Source of the DNA: Auanema rhodensis
Taxonomy: Eukaryota; Nematoda; Chromadorea; Rhabditida; Rhabditidae
DNA: 64,000 nucleotides
NCBI GenBank assembly: GCA_964057225.1
Contig: OZ059894.1
Coordinates: 20,986,476-21,050,475, forward strand
Reading direction: 5' to 3'
Positions within the stretch are counted from its first letter, which is position 1. Every line of letters begins with the position of its first letter. The notes below the pieces were generated by a model. It did no database searches and was not told the DNA's origin. It saw only the letters and a program-made list of their open reading frames with translations. The position numbers were made by a program, and so were the translations under genes. Positions 38,261-50,544 of the stretch are shown in pieces.

Positions 38261-41200
38261 TCAACGAAAAAATTAATTCTTCAGGGTGAAAATCGAGGAT
38301 ATAAGTGTGAACTTATATCAGTTGATATCTCGGTGCATTTTTAAGCTAGCGCAAATCTGATAACACAGATCGACGCAGCTTAAAAATCCGCATCGAATGC
38401 ACTATACTACATTGAGAAACGCTTAATACAAAAATTAGTTATGATCGTTTGAAAAATGATGCATTAGTGTATGTTGAGTTTCCATGTACACTCAACATTG
38501 CTTCCAAAAACATTTTGACAAAAATTTTTTCGAAAAATTTCAAAATAATTTAGCAAAAAGTAGATGTTTTTAGATTCCTTTTTTCAAGGCAAAGACGATG
38601 GACAATGTTATTCAACGAAAAAATTAATTCTTCAGGGTGAAAATCGAGGATATAAGTGTGAACTTATATCAGTTGATATCTCGGTGCATTTTTAAGCTAG
38701 CGCAAATCTGATAACACAGATCGACGCAGCTTAAAAATCCGCATCGAATGCACTATACTACATTGAGAAACGCTTAATACAAAAATTAGTTATGATCGTT
38801 TGAAAAATGATGCATTAGTGTATGTTGAGTTTCCATGTACACTCAACATTGCTTCCAAAAACATTTTGACAAAAATTTTTTCGAAAAATTTCAAAATAAT
38901 TTAGCAAAAAGTAGATGTTTTTAGATTCCTTTTTTCAAGGCAAAGACGATGGACAATGTTATTCAACGAAAAAATTAATTCTTCAGGGTGAAAATCGAGG
39001 ATATAAGTGTGAACTTATATCAGTTGATATCTCGGTGCATTTTTAAGCTAGCGCAAATCTGATAACACAGAACGACGCAGCTTAAAAATCCGCATCGAAT
39101 GCACTATACTACATTGAGAAACGCTTAATACAAAAATTAGTTATGATCGTTTGAAAAATGATGCATTAGTGTATGTTGAGTTTCCATGTACACTCAACAT
39201 TGCTTCCAAAAACATTTTGACAAAAATTTTTTCGAGAAATTTCAAAATAATTTAGCAAAAAGTAGATGTTTTTAGATTTCTTTTTTCAAGGCAAAGACGA
39301 TGGACAATGTTATTCAACGAAAAAATTAATTCTTCAGGGTGAAAATCGAGGATATAAGTGTGAACTTATATCAGTTGATATCTCGGTGCATTTTTAAGCT
39401 AGCGCAAATCTGATAACACAGATCGACGCAGCTTAAAAATCCGCATCGAATGCACTATACTACATTGAGAAACGCTCAATACAAAAATTAGTTATGATCG
39501 TTTGAAAAATGATGCATTAGTGTATGTTGAGTTTCCATGTACACTCAACATTGCTTCCAAAAACATTTTGACAAAAATTTTTTCGAAAAATTTCAAAATA
39601 ATTTAGCAAAAAGTAGATGTTTTTAGATTCCTTTTTTCAAGGCAAAGACGATGGACAATGTTATTCAACGAAAAAATTAATTCTTCAGGGTGAAAATCGA
39701 GGATATAAGTGTGAACTTATATCAGTTGATATCTCGGTGCATTTTTAAGCTAGCGCAAATCTGATAACACAGAACGACGCAGCTTAAAAATCCGCATCGA
39801 ATGCACTATACTACATTGAGAAACGCTTAATACAAAAATTAGTTATGATCGTTTGAAAAATGATGCATTAGTGTATGTTGAGTTTCCATGTACACTCAAC
39901 ATTGCTTCCAAAAACATTTTGACAAAAATTTTTTCGAGAAATTTCAAAATAATTTAGCAAAAAGTAGATGTTTTTAGATTCCTTTTTTCAAGGCAAAGAC
40001 GATGGACAATGTTATTCAACGAAAAAATTAATTCTTCAGGGTGAAAATCGAGGATATAAGTGTGAACTTATATCAGTTGATATCTCGGTGCATTTTTAAG
40101 CTAGCGCAAATCTGATAACACAGATCGACGCAGCTTAAAAATCCGCATCGAATGCACTATACTACATTGAGAAACGCTTAATACAAAAATTAGTTATGAT
40201 CGTTTGAAAAATGATGCATTAGTGTATGTTGAGTTTCCATGTACACTCAACATTGCTTCCAAAAACATTTTGACAAAAATTTTTTCAAAAAATTTCAAAA
40301 TAATTTAGCAAAAAGTAGATGTTTTTAGATTCCTTTTTTCAAGGCAAAGACGATGGACAATGTTATTCAACGAAAAAATTAATTCTTCAGGGTGAAAATC
40401 GAGGATATAAGTGTGAACTTATATCAGTTGATATCTCGGTGCATTTTTAAGCTAGCGCAAATCTGATAACACAGATCGACGCAGCTTAAAAATCCGCATC
40501 GAATGCACTATACTACATTGAGAAACGCTTAATACAAAAATTAGTTATGATCGTTTGAAAAATGATGCATTAGTGTATGTTGAGTTTCCATGTACACTCA
40601 ACATTGCTTCCAAAAACATTTTGACAAAAATTTTTTCGAGAAATTTCAAAATAATTTAGCAAAAAGTAGATGTTTTTAGATTTCTTTTTTCAAGGCAAAG
40701 ACGATGGACAATGTTATTCAACGAAAAAATTAATTCTTCAGGGTGAAAATCGAGGATATAAGTGTGAACTTATATCAGTTGATATCTCGGTGCATTTTTA
40801 AGCTAGCGCAAATCTGATAACACAGATCGACGCAGCTTAAAAATCCGCATCGAATGCACTATACTACATTGAGAAACGCTTAATACAAAAATTAGTTATG
40901 ATCGTTTGAAAAATGATGCATTAGTGTATGTTGAGTTTCCATGTACACTCAACATTGCTTCCAAAAACATTTTGACAAAAATTTTTTCGAAAAATTTCAA
41001 AATAATTTAGCAAAAAGTAGATGTTTTTAGATTCCTTTTTTCAAGGCAAAGACGATGGACAATGTTATTCAACGAAAAAATTAATTCTTCAGGGTGAAAA
41101 TCGAGGATATAAGTGTGAACTTATATCAGTTGATATCTCGGTGCATTTTTAAGCTAGCGCAAATCTGATAACACAGATCGACGCAGCTTAAAAATCCGCA

Positions 41201-42823
41201 TCGAATGCACTATACTACATTGAGAAACGCTTAATACAAAAATTAGTTATGATCGTTTGAAAAATGATGCATTAGTGTATGTTGAGTTTCCATGTACACT
41301 CAACATTGCTTCCAAAAACATTTTGACAAAAATTTTTTCGAAAAATTTCAAAATAATTTAGCAAAAAGTAGATGTTTTTAGATTCCTTTTTTCAAGGCAA
41401 AGACGATGGACAATGTTATTCAACGAAAAAATTAATTCTTCAGGGTGAAAATCGAGGATATAAGTGTGAACTTATATCAGTTGATATCTCGGTGCATTTT
41501 TAAGCTAGCGCAAATCTGATAACACAGAACGACGCAGCTTAAAAATCCGCATCGAATGCACTATACTACATTGAGAAACGCTTAATACAAAAATTAGTTA
41601 TGATCGTTTGAAAAATGATGCATTAGTGTATGTTGAGTTTCCATGTACACTCAACATTGCTTCCAAAAACATTTTGACAAAAATTTTTTCGAGAAATTTC
41701 AAAATAATTTAGCAAAAAGTAGATGTTTTTAGATTTCTTTTTTCAAGGCAAAGACGATGGACAATGTTATTCAACGAAAAAATTAATTCTTCAGGGTGAA
41801 AATCGAGGATATAAGTGTGAACTTATATCAGTTGATATCTCGGTGCATTTTTAAGCTAGCGCAAATCTGATAACACAGATCGACGCAGCTTAAAAATCCG
41901 CATCGAATGCACTATACTACATTGAGAAACGCTTAACACAAAAATTAGTTATGATCGTTTGAAAAATGATGCATTAGTGTATGTTGAGTTTCCATGTACA
42001 CTCAACATTGCTTCCAAAAACATTTTGACAAAAATTTTTTCGAGAAATTTCAAAATAATTTAGCAAAAAGTAGATGTTTTTAGATTTCTTTTTTCAAGGC
42101 AAAGACGATGGACAATGTTATTCAACGAAAAAATTAATTCTTCAGGGTGAAAATCGAGGATATAAGTGTGAACTTATATCAGTTGATATCTCGGTGCATT
42201 TTTAAGCTAGCGCAAATCTGATAACACAGATCGACGCAGCTTAAAAATCCGCATCGAATGCACTATACTACATTGAGAAACGCTTAATACAAAAATTAGT
42301 TATGATCGTTTGAAAAATGATGCATTAGTGTATGTTGAGTTTCCATGTACACTCAACATTGCTTCCAAAAACATTTTGACAAAAATTTTTTCGAAAAATT
42401 TCAAAATAATTTAGCAAAAAGTAGATGTTTTTAGATTCCTTTTTTCAAGGCAAAGACGATGGACAATGTTATTCAACGAAAAAATTAATTCTTCAGGGTG
42501 AAAATCGAGGATATAAGTGTGAACTTATATCAGTTGATATCTCGGTGCATTTTTAAGCTAGCGCAAATCTGATAACACAGATCGACGCAGCTTAAAAATC
42601 CGCATCGAATGCACTATACTACATTGAGAAACGCTTAATACAAAAATTAGTTATGATCGTTTGAAAAATGATGCATTAGTGTATGTTGAGTTTCCATGTA
42701 CACTCAACATTGCTTCCAAAAACATTTTGACAAAAATTTTTTCGAAAAATTTCAAAATAATTTAGCAAAAAGTAGATGTTTTTAGATTCCATTTTTCAAG
42801 GCAAAGAGGATGGACAATGTTAT

Positions 42824-43174
42824 TCAACGAAAAAATTGATTCTTCAGGGTGAAAATCGAGGATATAAGTGTGAACTTATATCAGTTGATATCTCGGTGCA
42901 TTTTTAAGCTAGCGCAAATCTGATAACACAGATCGACGCAGCTTAAAAATCCGCATCGAATGCACTATACTACATTAAGAAACGCTTAATACAAAAATTA
43001 GTTATGATCGTTTGAAAAATGATGCATTAGTGTATGTTGAGTTTCCATGTACACTCAACATTGCTTCCAAAAACATTTTGACAAAAATTTTTTCGGAAAA
43101 TTTCGAAATAATTTAGCAAAAAGTAGATGTTTTTAGATTCCATTTTTCAAGGCAAAGACGATGGACAATGTTAT
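42824..43174. repeat. TTGA/A154 landmark monomer inside the homogenised domain (M123)
   Basis: M123 has TTGA at 13-16, A154 (ATTAAG), G282 and A319. It is preceded by an A319 unit and followed by an A110/G274/G282 unit. The same three-unit context surrounds the landmark at 11233, 31943, 35102 (there with A282 in the follower) and 37559. M123 has a private TCGGAAAATTT near 43096, and the unit before it has AAGAGGATGG near 42808. Confidence 0.75.
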
Positions 43175-46100
43175 TCAACGAAAAAATTAATTCTTCAGGG
43201 TGAAAATCGAGGATATAAGTGTGAACTTATATCAGTTGATATCTCGGTGCATTTTTAAGCTAACGCAAATCTGATAACACAGAACGACGCAGCTTAAAAA
43301 TCCGCATCGAATGCACTATACTACATTGAGAAACGCTTAATACAAAAATTAGTTATGATCGTTTGAAAAATGATGCATTAGTGTATGTTGAGTTTCCATG
43401 TACACTCAACATTGCTTCCAAAAACATTTTGACAAAAATTTTTTCGAGAAATTTCGAAATAATTTAGCAAAAAGTAGATGTTTTTAGATTCCTTTTTTCA
43501 AGGCAAAGACGATGGACAATGTTATTCAACGAAAAAATTAATTCTTCAGGGTGAAAATCGAGGATATAAGTGTGAACTTATATCAGTTGATATCTCGGTG
43601 CATTTTTAAGCTAGCGCAAATCTGATAACACAGATCGACGCAGCTTAAAAATGCGCATCGAATGCACTATACTACATTGAGAAACGCTTAATACAAAAAT
43701 TAGTTATGATCGTTTGAAAAATGATGCATTAGTGTATGTTGAGTTTCCATGTACACTCAACATTGCTTCCAAAAACATTTTGACAAAAATTTTTTCGAAA
43801 AATTTCAAAATAATTTAGCAAAAAGTAGATGTTTTTAGATTCCTTTTTTCAAGGCAAAGACGATGGACAATGTTATTCAACGAAAAAATTAATTCTTCAG
43901 GGTGAAAATCGAGGATATAAGTGTGAACTTATATCAGTTGATATCTCGGTGCATTTTTAAGCTAGCGCAAATCTGATAACACAGATCGACGCAGCTTAAA
44001 AATCCGCATCGAATGCACTATACTACATTGAGAAACGCTTAATACAAAAATTAGTTATGATCGTTTGAAAAATGATGCATTAGTGTATGTTGAGTTTCCA
44101 TGTACACTCAACATTGCTTCCAAAAACATTTTGACAAAAATTTTTTCGAGAAATTTCAAAATAATTTAGCAAAAAGTAGATGTTTTTAGATTTCTTTTTT
44201 CAAGGCAAAGACGATGGACAATGTTATTCAACGAAAAAATTAATTCTTCAGGGTGAAAATCGAGGATATAAGTGTGAACTTATATCAGTTGATATCTCGG
44301 TGCATTTTTAAGCTAGCGCAAATCTGATAACACAGATCGACGCAGCTTAAAAATCCGCATCGAATGCACTATACTACATTGAGAAACGCTTAATACAAAA
44401 ATTAGTTATGATCGTTTGAAAAATGATGCATTAGTGTATGTTGAGTTTCCATGTACACTCAACATTGCTTCCAAAAACATTTTGACAAAAATTTTTTCGA
44501 AAAATTTCAAAATAATTTAGCAAAAAGTAGATGTTTTTAGATTCCTTTTTTCAAGGCAAAGACGATGGACAATGTTATTCAACGAAAAAATTAATTCTTC
44601 AGGGTGAAAATCGAGGATATAAGTGTGAACTTATATCAGTTGATATCTCGGTGCATTTTTAAGCTAGCGCAAATCTGATAACACAGAACGACGCAGCTTA
44701 AAAATCCGCATCGAATGCACTATACTACATTGAGAAACGCTTAATACAAAAATTAGTTATGATCGTTTGAAAAATGATGCATTAGTGTATGTTGAGTTTC
44801 CATGTACACTCAACATTGCTTCCAAAAACATTTTGACAAAAATTTTTTCGAGAAATTTCAAAATAATTTAGCAAAAAGTAGATGTTTTTAGATTCCTTTT
44901 TTCAAGGCAAAGACGATGGACAATGTTATTCAACGAAAAAATTAATTCTTCAGGGTGAAAATCGAGGATATAAGTGTGAACTTATATCAGTTGATATCTC
45001 GGTGCTTTTTTAAGCTAGCGCAAATCTGATAACACAGATCGACGCAGCTTAAAAATCCGCATCGAATGCACTATACTACATTGAGAAACGCTTAATACAA
45101 AAATTAGTTATGATCGTTTGAAAAATGATGCATTAGTGTATGTTGAGTTTCCATGTACACTCAACATTGCTTCCAAAAACATTTTGACAAAAATTTTTTC
45201 GAAAAATTTCAAAATAATTTAGCAAAAAGTAGATGTTTTTAGATTCCTTTTTTCAAGGCAAAGACGATGGACAATGTTATTCAACGAAAAAATTAATTCT
45301 TCAGGGTGAAAATCGAGGATATAAGTGTGAACTTATATCAGTTGATATCTCGGTGCATTTTTAAGCTAGCGCAAATCTGATAACACAGATCGACGCAGCT
45401 TAAAAATCCGCATCGAATGCACTATACTACATTGAGAAACGCTTAATACAAAAATTAGTTATGATCGTTTGAAAAATGATGCATTAGTGTATGTTGAGTT
45501 TCCATGTACACTCAACATTGCTTCCAAAAACATTTTGACAAAAATTTTTTCGAAAAATTTCAAAATAATTTAGCAAAAAGTAGATGTTTTTAGATTCCTT
45601 TTTTCAAGGCAAAGACGATGGACAATGTTATTCAACGAAAAAATTAATTCTTCAGGGTGAAAATCGAGGATATAAGTGTGAACTTATATCAGTTGATATC
45701 TCGGTGCATTTTTAAGCTAGCGCAAATCTGATAACACAGAACGACGCAGCTTAAAAATCCGCATCGAATGCACTATACTACATTGAGAAACGCTTAATAC
45801 AAAAATTAGTTATGATCGTTTGAAAAATGATGCATTAGTGTATGTTGAGTTTCCATGTACACTAAACATTGCTTCCAAAAACATTTTGACAAAAATTTTT
45901 TCGAGAAATTTCAAAATAATTTAGCAAAAAGTAGATGTTTTTAGATTCCTCTTTTCAAGGCAAAGACGATGGACAATGTTATTCAACGAAAAAATTAATT
46001 CTTCAGGGTGAAAATCGAGGATATAAGTGTGAACTTATATCAGTTGATATCTCGGTGCATTTTTAAGCTAGCGCAAATCTGATAACACAGATCGACGCAG

Positions 46101-46333
46101 CTTAAAAATCCGCATCGAATGCACTATACTACATTGAGAAACGCTTAATACAAAAATTAGTTATGATCGTTTGAAAAATGATGCATTAGTGTATGTTGAG
46201 TTTCCATGTACACTCAACATTGCTTCCAAAAACATTTTGACAAAAATTTTTTCGAAAAATTTCAAAATAATTTAGCAAAAAGTAGATGTTTTTAGATTCC
46301 TTTTTTCAAGGCAAAGACGATGGACAATGTTAT

Positions 46334-46683
46334 TCAACGAAAAAATTAATTCTTCAGGGTGAAAATCGAGGATATAAGTGTGAACTTATATCAGTTGATA
46401 TCTCGGTGCATTTTTAAGCTAGCGCAAATCTGATAACACAGATCGACGCAGCTTAAAAATCCGCATCGAATGCACTATACTACATTGAGAAACGCTTAAT
46501 ACAAAAATTAGTTATGATCGTTTGAAAAATGATGCATTAGTGTATGTTGAGTTTCCATGTACACTCAACATTGCTTCCAAAAACATTTTGACAAAATTTT
46601 TTCGAAAAATTTCAAAATAATTCAGCAAAAAGTAGATGTTTTTAGATTCCTTTTTTCAAGGCAAAGACGATGGACAATGTTAT
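46334..46683. repeat. 350-bp monomer M133
   Basis: One A is missing from the A-run next to the T-run near 46595 (ACAAAATTTTTTCG). The unit also has ATTCAGC in place of ATTTAGC near 46623. Neither change was seen in another unit, so this deletion is independent of the 350-bp lineage at 50545-53698. Confidence 0.8.
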
Positions 46684-47385
46684 TCAACGAAAAAATTAAT
46701 TCTTCAGGGTGAAAATCGAGGATATAAGTGTGAACTTATATCAGTTGATATCTCGGTGCATTTTTAAGCTAGCGCAAATCTGATAACACAGAACGACGCA
46801 GCTTAAAAATCGGCATCGAATGCACTATACTACATTGAGAAACGCTTAATACAAAAATTAGTTATGATCGTTTGAAAAATGATGCATTAGTGTATGTTGA
46901 GTTTCCATGTACACTCAACATTGCTTCCAAAAACATTTTGACAAAAATTTTTTCGAGAAATTTCAAAATAATTTAGCAAAAAGTAGATGTTTTTAGATTC
47001 CTTTTTTCAAGGCAAAGACGATGGACAATGTTATTCAACGAAAAAATTAATTCTTCAGGGTGAAAATCGAGGATATAAGTGTGAACTTATATCAGTTGAT
47101 ATCTCGGTGCATTTTTAAGCTAGCGCAAATCTGATAACACAGAACGACGCAGCTTAAAAATCCGCATCGAATGCACTATACTACATTGAGAAACGCTTAA
47201 TACAAAAATTAGTTATGATCGTTTGAAAAATGATGCATTAGTGTATGTTGAGTTTCCATGTACACTCAACATTGCTTCCAAAAACATTTTGACAAAAATT
47301 TTTTCGAGAAATTTCAAAATAATTTAGCAAAAAGTAGATGTTTTTAGATTCCTTTTTTCAAGGCAAAGACGATGGACAATGTTAT

Positions 47386-49140
47386 TCAACGAAAAAATTA
47401 ATTCTTCAGGGTGAAAATCGAGGATATAAGTGTAAACTTATATCAGTTGATATCTCGGTGCATTTTTAAGCTAGCGCAAATCTGATAACACAGATCGACG
47501 CAGCTTAAAAATCCGCATCGAATGCACTATACTACATTGAGAAACGCTTAATACAAAAATTAGTTATGATCGTTTGAAAAATGATGCATTAGTGTATGTT
47601 GAGTTTCCATGTACACTCAACATTGCTTCCAAAAACATTTTGACAAAAATTTTTTCGAAAAATTTCAAGATAATTTAGCAAAAAGTAGATGTTTTTAGAT
47701 TCCTTTTTTCAAGGCAAAGACGATGGACAATGTTATTCAACGAAAAAATTAATTCTTCAGGGTGAAAATCGAGGATATAAGTGTGAACTTATATCAGTTG
47801 ATATCTCGGTGCATTTTTAAGCTAGCTCAAATCTGATAACACAGAACGACGCAGCTTAAAAATCCGCATCGAATGCACTATACTACATTGAGAAACGCTT
47901 AATACAAAAATTAGTTATGATCGTTTGAAAAATGATGCATTAGTGTATGTTGAGTTTCCATGTACACTCAACATTGCTTCCAAAAACATTTTGACAAAAA
48001 TTTTTTCGAGAAATTTCAAAATAATTTAGCAAAAAGTAGATGTTTTTAGATTCCTTTTTTCAAGGCAAAGACGATGGACAATGTTATTCAACGAAAAAAT
48101 AAATTCTTCAGGGTGAAAATCGAGGATATAAGTGTGAACTTATATCAGTTGATATCTCGGTGCATTTTTAAGCTAGCTCAAATCTGATAACACAGAACGA
48201 CGCAGCTTGAAAATCCGCATCGAATGCACTATACTACATTGAGAAACGCTTAATACAAAAATTAGTTATGATCGTTTGAAAAATGATGCATTAGTGTATG
48301 TTGAGTTTCCATGTACACTCAACATTGCTTCCAAAAACATTTTGACAAAAATTTTTTCGAGAAATTTCAAAATAATTTAGCAAAAAGTAGATGTTTTTAG
48401 ATTCCTTTTTTCAAGGCAAAGACGATGGACAATGTTATTCAACGAAAAAATTAATTCTTCAGGGTGAAAATCGAGGATATAAGTGTAAACTTATATCAGT
48501 TGATATCTCGGTGCATTTTTAAGCTAGCGCAAATCTGATAACACAGATCGACGCAGCTTAAAAATCCGCATCGAATGCACTATACTACATTGAGAAACGC
48601 TTAATACAAAAATTAGTTATGATCGTTTGAAAAATGATGCATTAGTGTATGTTGAGTTTCCATGTACACTCAACATTGCTTCCAAAAACATTTTGACAAA
48701 AATTTTTTCGAAAAATTTCAAAATAATTTAGCAAAAAGTAGATGTTTTTAGATTCCTTTTTTCAAGGCAAAGACGATGGACAATGTTATTCAACGAAAAA
48801 ATTAATTCTTCAGGGTGAAAATCGAGGATATAAGTGTGAACTTATATCAGTTGATATCTCGGTGCATTTTTAAGCTAGCTCAAATCTGATAACACAGAAC
48901 GACGCAGCTTAAAAATCCGCATCGAATGCACTATACTACATTGAGAAACGCTTAATACAAAAATTAGTTATGATCGTTTGAAAAATGATGCATTAGTGTA
49001 TGTTGAGTTTCCATGTACACTCAACATTGCTTCCAAAAACATTTTGACAAAAATTTTTTCGAGAAATTTCAAAATAATTTAGCAAAAAGTAGATGTTTTT
49101 AGATTCCTTTTTTCAAGGCAAAGACGATGGACAATGTTAT
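47386..49140. repeat. Block with T91 B monomers (M136-M140)
   Basis: M136 and M139 are A units with A49, and M137, M138 and M140 are B units with T91 (GCTAGCTC instead of GCTAGCGC). The pair M136-M137 recurs as M139-M140 at 1053 bp. T91 extends the GCTAGC palindrome to AGCTAGCT and removes one CpG. M136 has G284 (CAAGATAATT), a change shared with 60368 and 62474, 13 kb away. M138 has AATAAATTC at its start and G122. Confidence 0.75.
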
Positions 49141-50544
49141 TCAACGAAAAAATTAATTCTTCAGGGTGAAAATCGAGGATATAAGTGTGAACTTATATCA
49201 GTTGATATCTCGGTGCATTTTTAAGCTAGCGCAAATCTGATAACACAGATCGACGCAGCTTAAAAATCCGCATCGAATGCACTATACTACATTGAGAAAC
49301 GCTTAATACAAAAATTAGTTATGATCGTTTGAAAAATGATGCATTAGTGTATGTTGAGTTTCCATGTACACTCAACATTGCTTCCAAAAACATTTTGACA
49401 AAAATTTTTTCGAAAAATTTCAAAATAATTTAGCAAAAAGTAGATGTTTTTAGATTCCTTTTTTCAAGGCAAAGACGATGGACAATGTTATTCAACGAAA
49501 AAATTAATTCTTCAGGGTGAAAATCGAGGATATAAGTGTGAACTTATATCAGTTGATATCTCGGTGCATTTTTAAGCTAGCGCAAATCTGATAACACAGA
49601 TCGACGCAGCTTAAAAATCCGCATCGAATGCACTATACTACATTGAGAAACGCTTAATACAAAAATTAGTTATGATCGTTTGAAAAATGATGCATTAGTG
49701 TATGTTGAGTTTCCATGTACACTCAACATTGCTTCCAAAAACATTTTGACAAAAATTTTTTCGAGAAATTTCAAAATAATTTAGCAAAAAGTAGATGTTT
49801 TTAGATTCCTTTTTTCAAGGCAAAGACGATGGACAATGTTATTCAACGAAAAAATTAATTCTTCAGGGTGAAAATCGAGGATATAAGTGTGAACTTATAT
49901 CAGTTGATATCTCGGTGCATTTTTAAGCTAGCGCAAATCTGATAACACAGATCGACGCAGCTTAAAAATCCGCATCGAATGCACTATACTACATTGAGAA
50001 ACGCTTAATACAAAAATTAGTTATGATCGTTTGAAAAATGATGCATTAGTGTATGTTGAGTTTCCATGTACACTCAACATTGCTTCCAAAAACATTTTGA
50101 CAAAAATTTTTTCGAAAAATTTCAAAATAATTTAGCAAAAAGTAGATGTTTTTAGATTCCTTTTTTCAAGGCAAAGACGATGGACAATGTTATTCAACGA
50201 AAAAATTAATTCTTCAGGGTGAAAATCGAGGATATAAGTGTGAACTTATATCAGTTGATATCTCGGTGCATTTTTAAGCTAGCGCAAATCTGATAACACA
50301 GATCGACGCAGCTTAAAAATCCGCATCGAATGCACTATACTACATTGAGAAACGCTTAATACAAAAATTAGTTATGATCGTTTGAAAAATGATGCATTAG
50401 TGTATGTTGAGTTTCCATGTACACTCAACATTGCTTCCAAAAACATTTTGACAAAAATTTTTTCGAAAAATTTCAAAATAATTTAGCAAAAAGTAGATGT
50501 TTTTAGATTCCTTTTTTCAAGGCAAAGACGATGGACAATGTTAT
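49141..50544. repeat. Units M141-M144
   Basis: M141, M143 and M144 are A units near the consensus for the domain. M142 is a left-A/right-B recombinant (T110 with G274). No rare marker was seen. Confidence 0.75.

Larger units (their letters stand above)
38261..47385. repeat. Homogenised A/B domain, left part (M110-M135)
   Basis: All units have G118 and C128, and nearly all T319. A units (T110, A274) and B units (A110, G274) are mixed, with AAB trimers at 44930-45982 and 45983-47034. M116, M120 and M126 are left-A/right-B recombinants with T317. Single-unit changes include the loss of CG at 271-272 in M115 (near 40286), C in CTCAATAC in M113, AACACAAAA in M120, CTAACGC in M124 and T77 in M129. 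M122-M124 (42473-43525) keep the older TTGA/A154 landmark. Confidence 0.75.
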
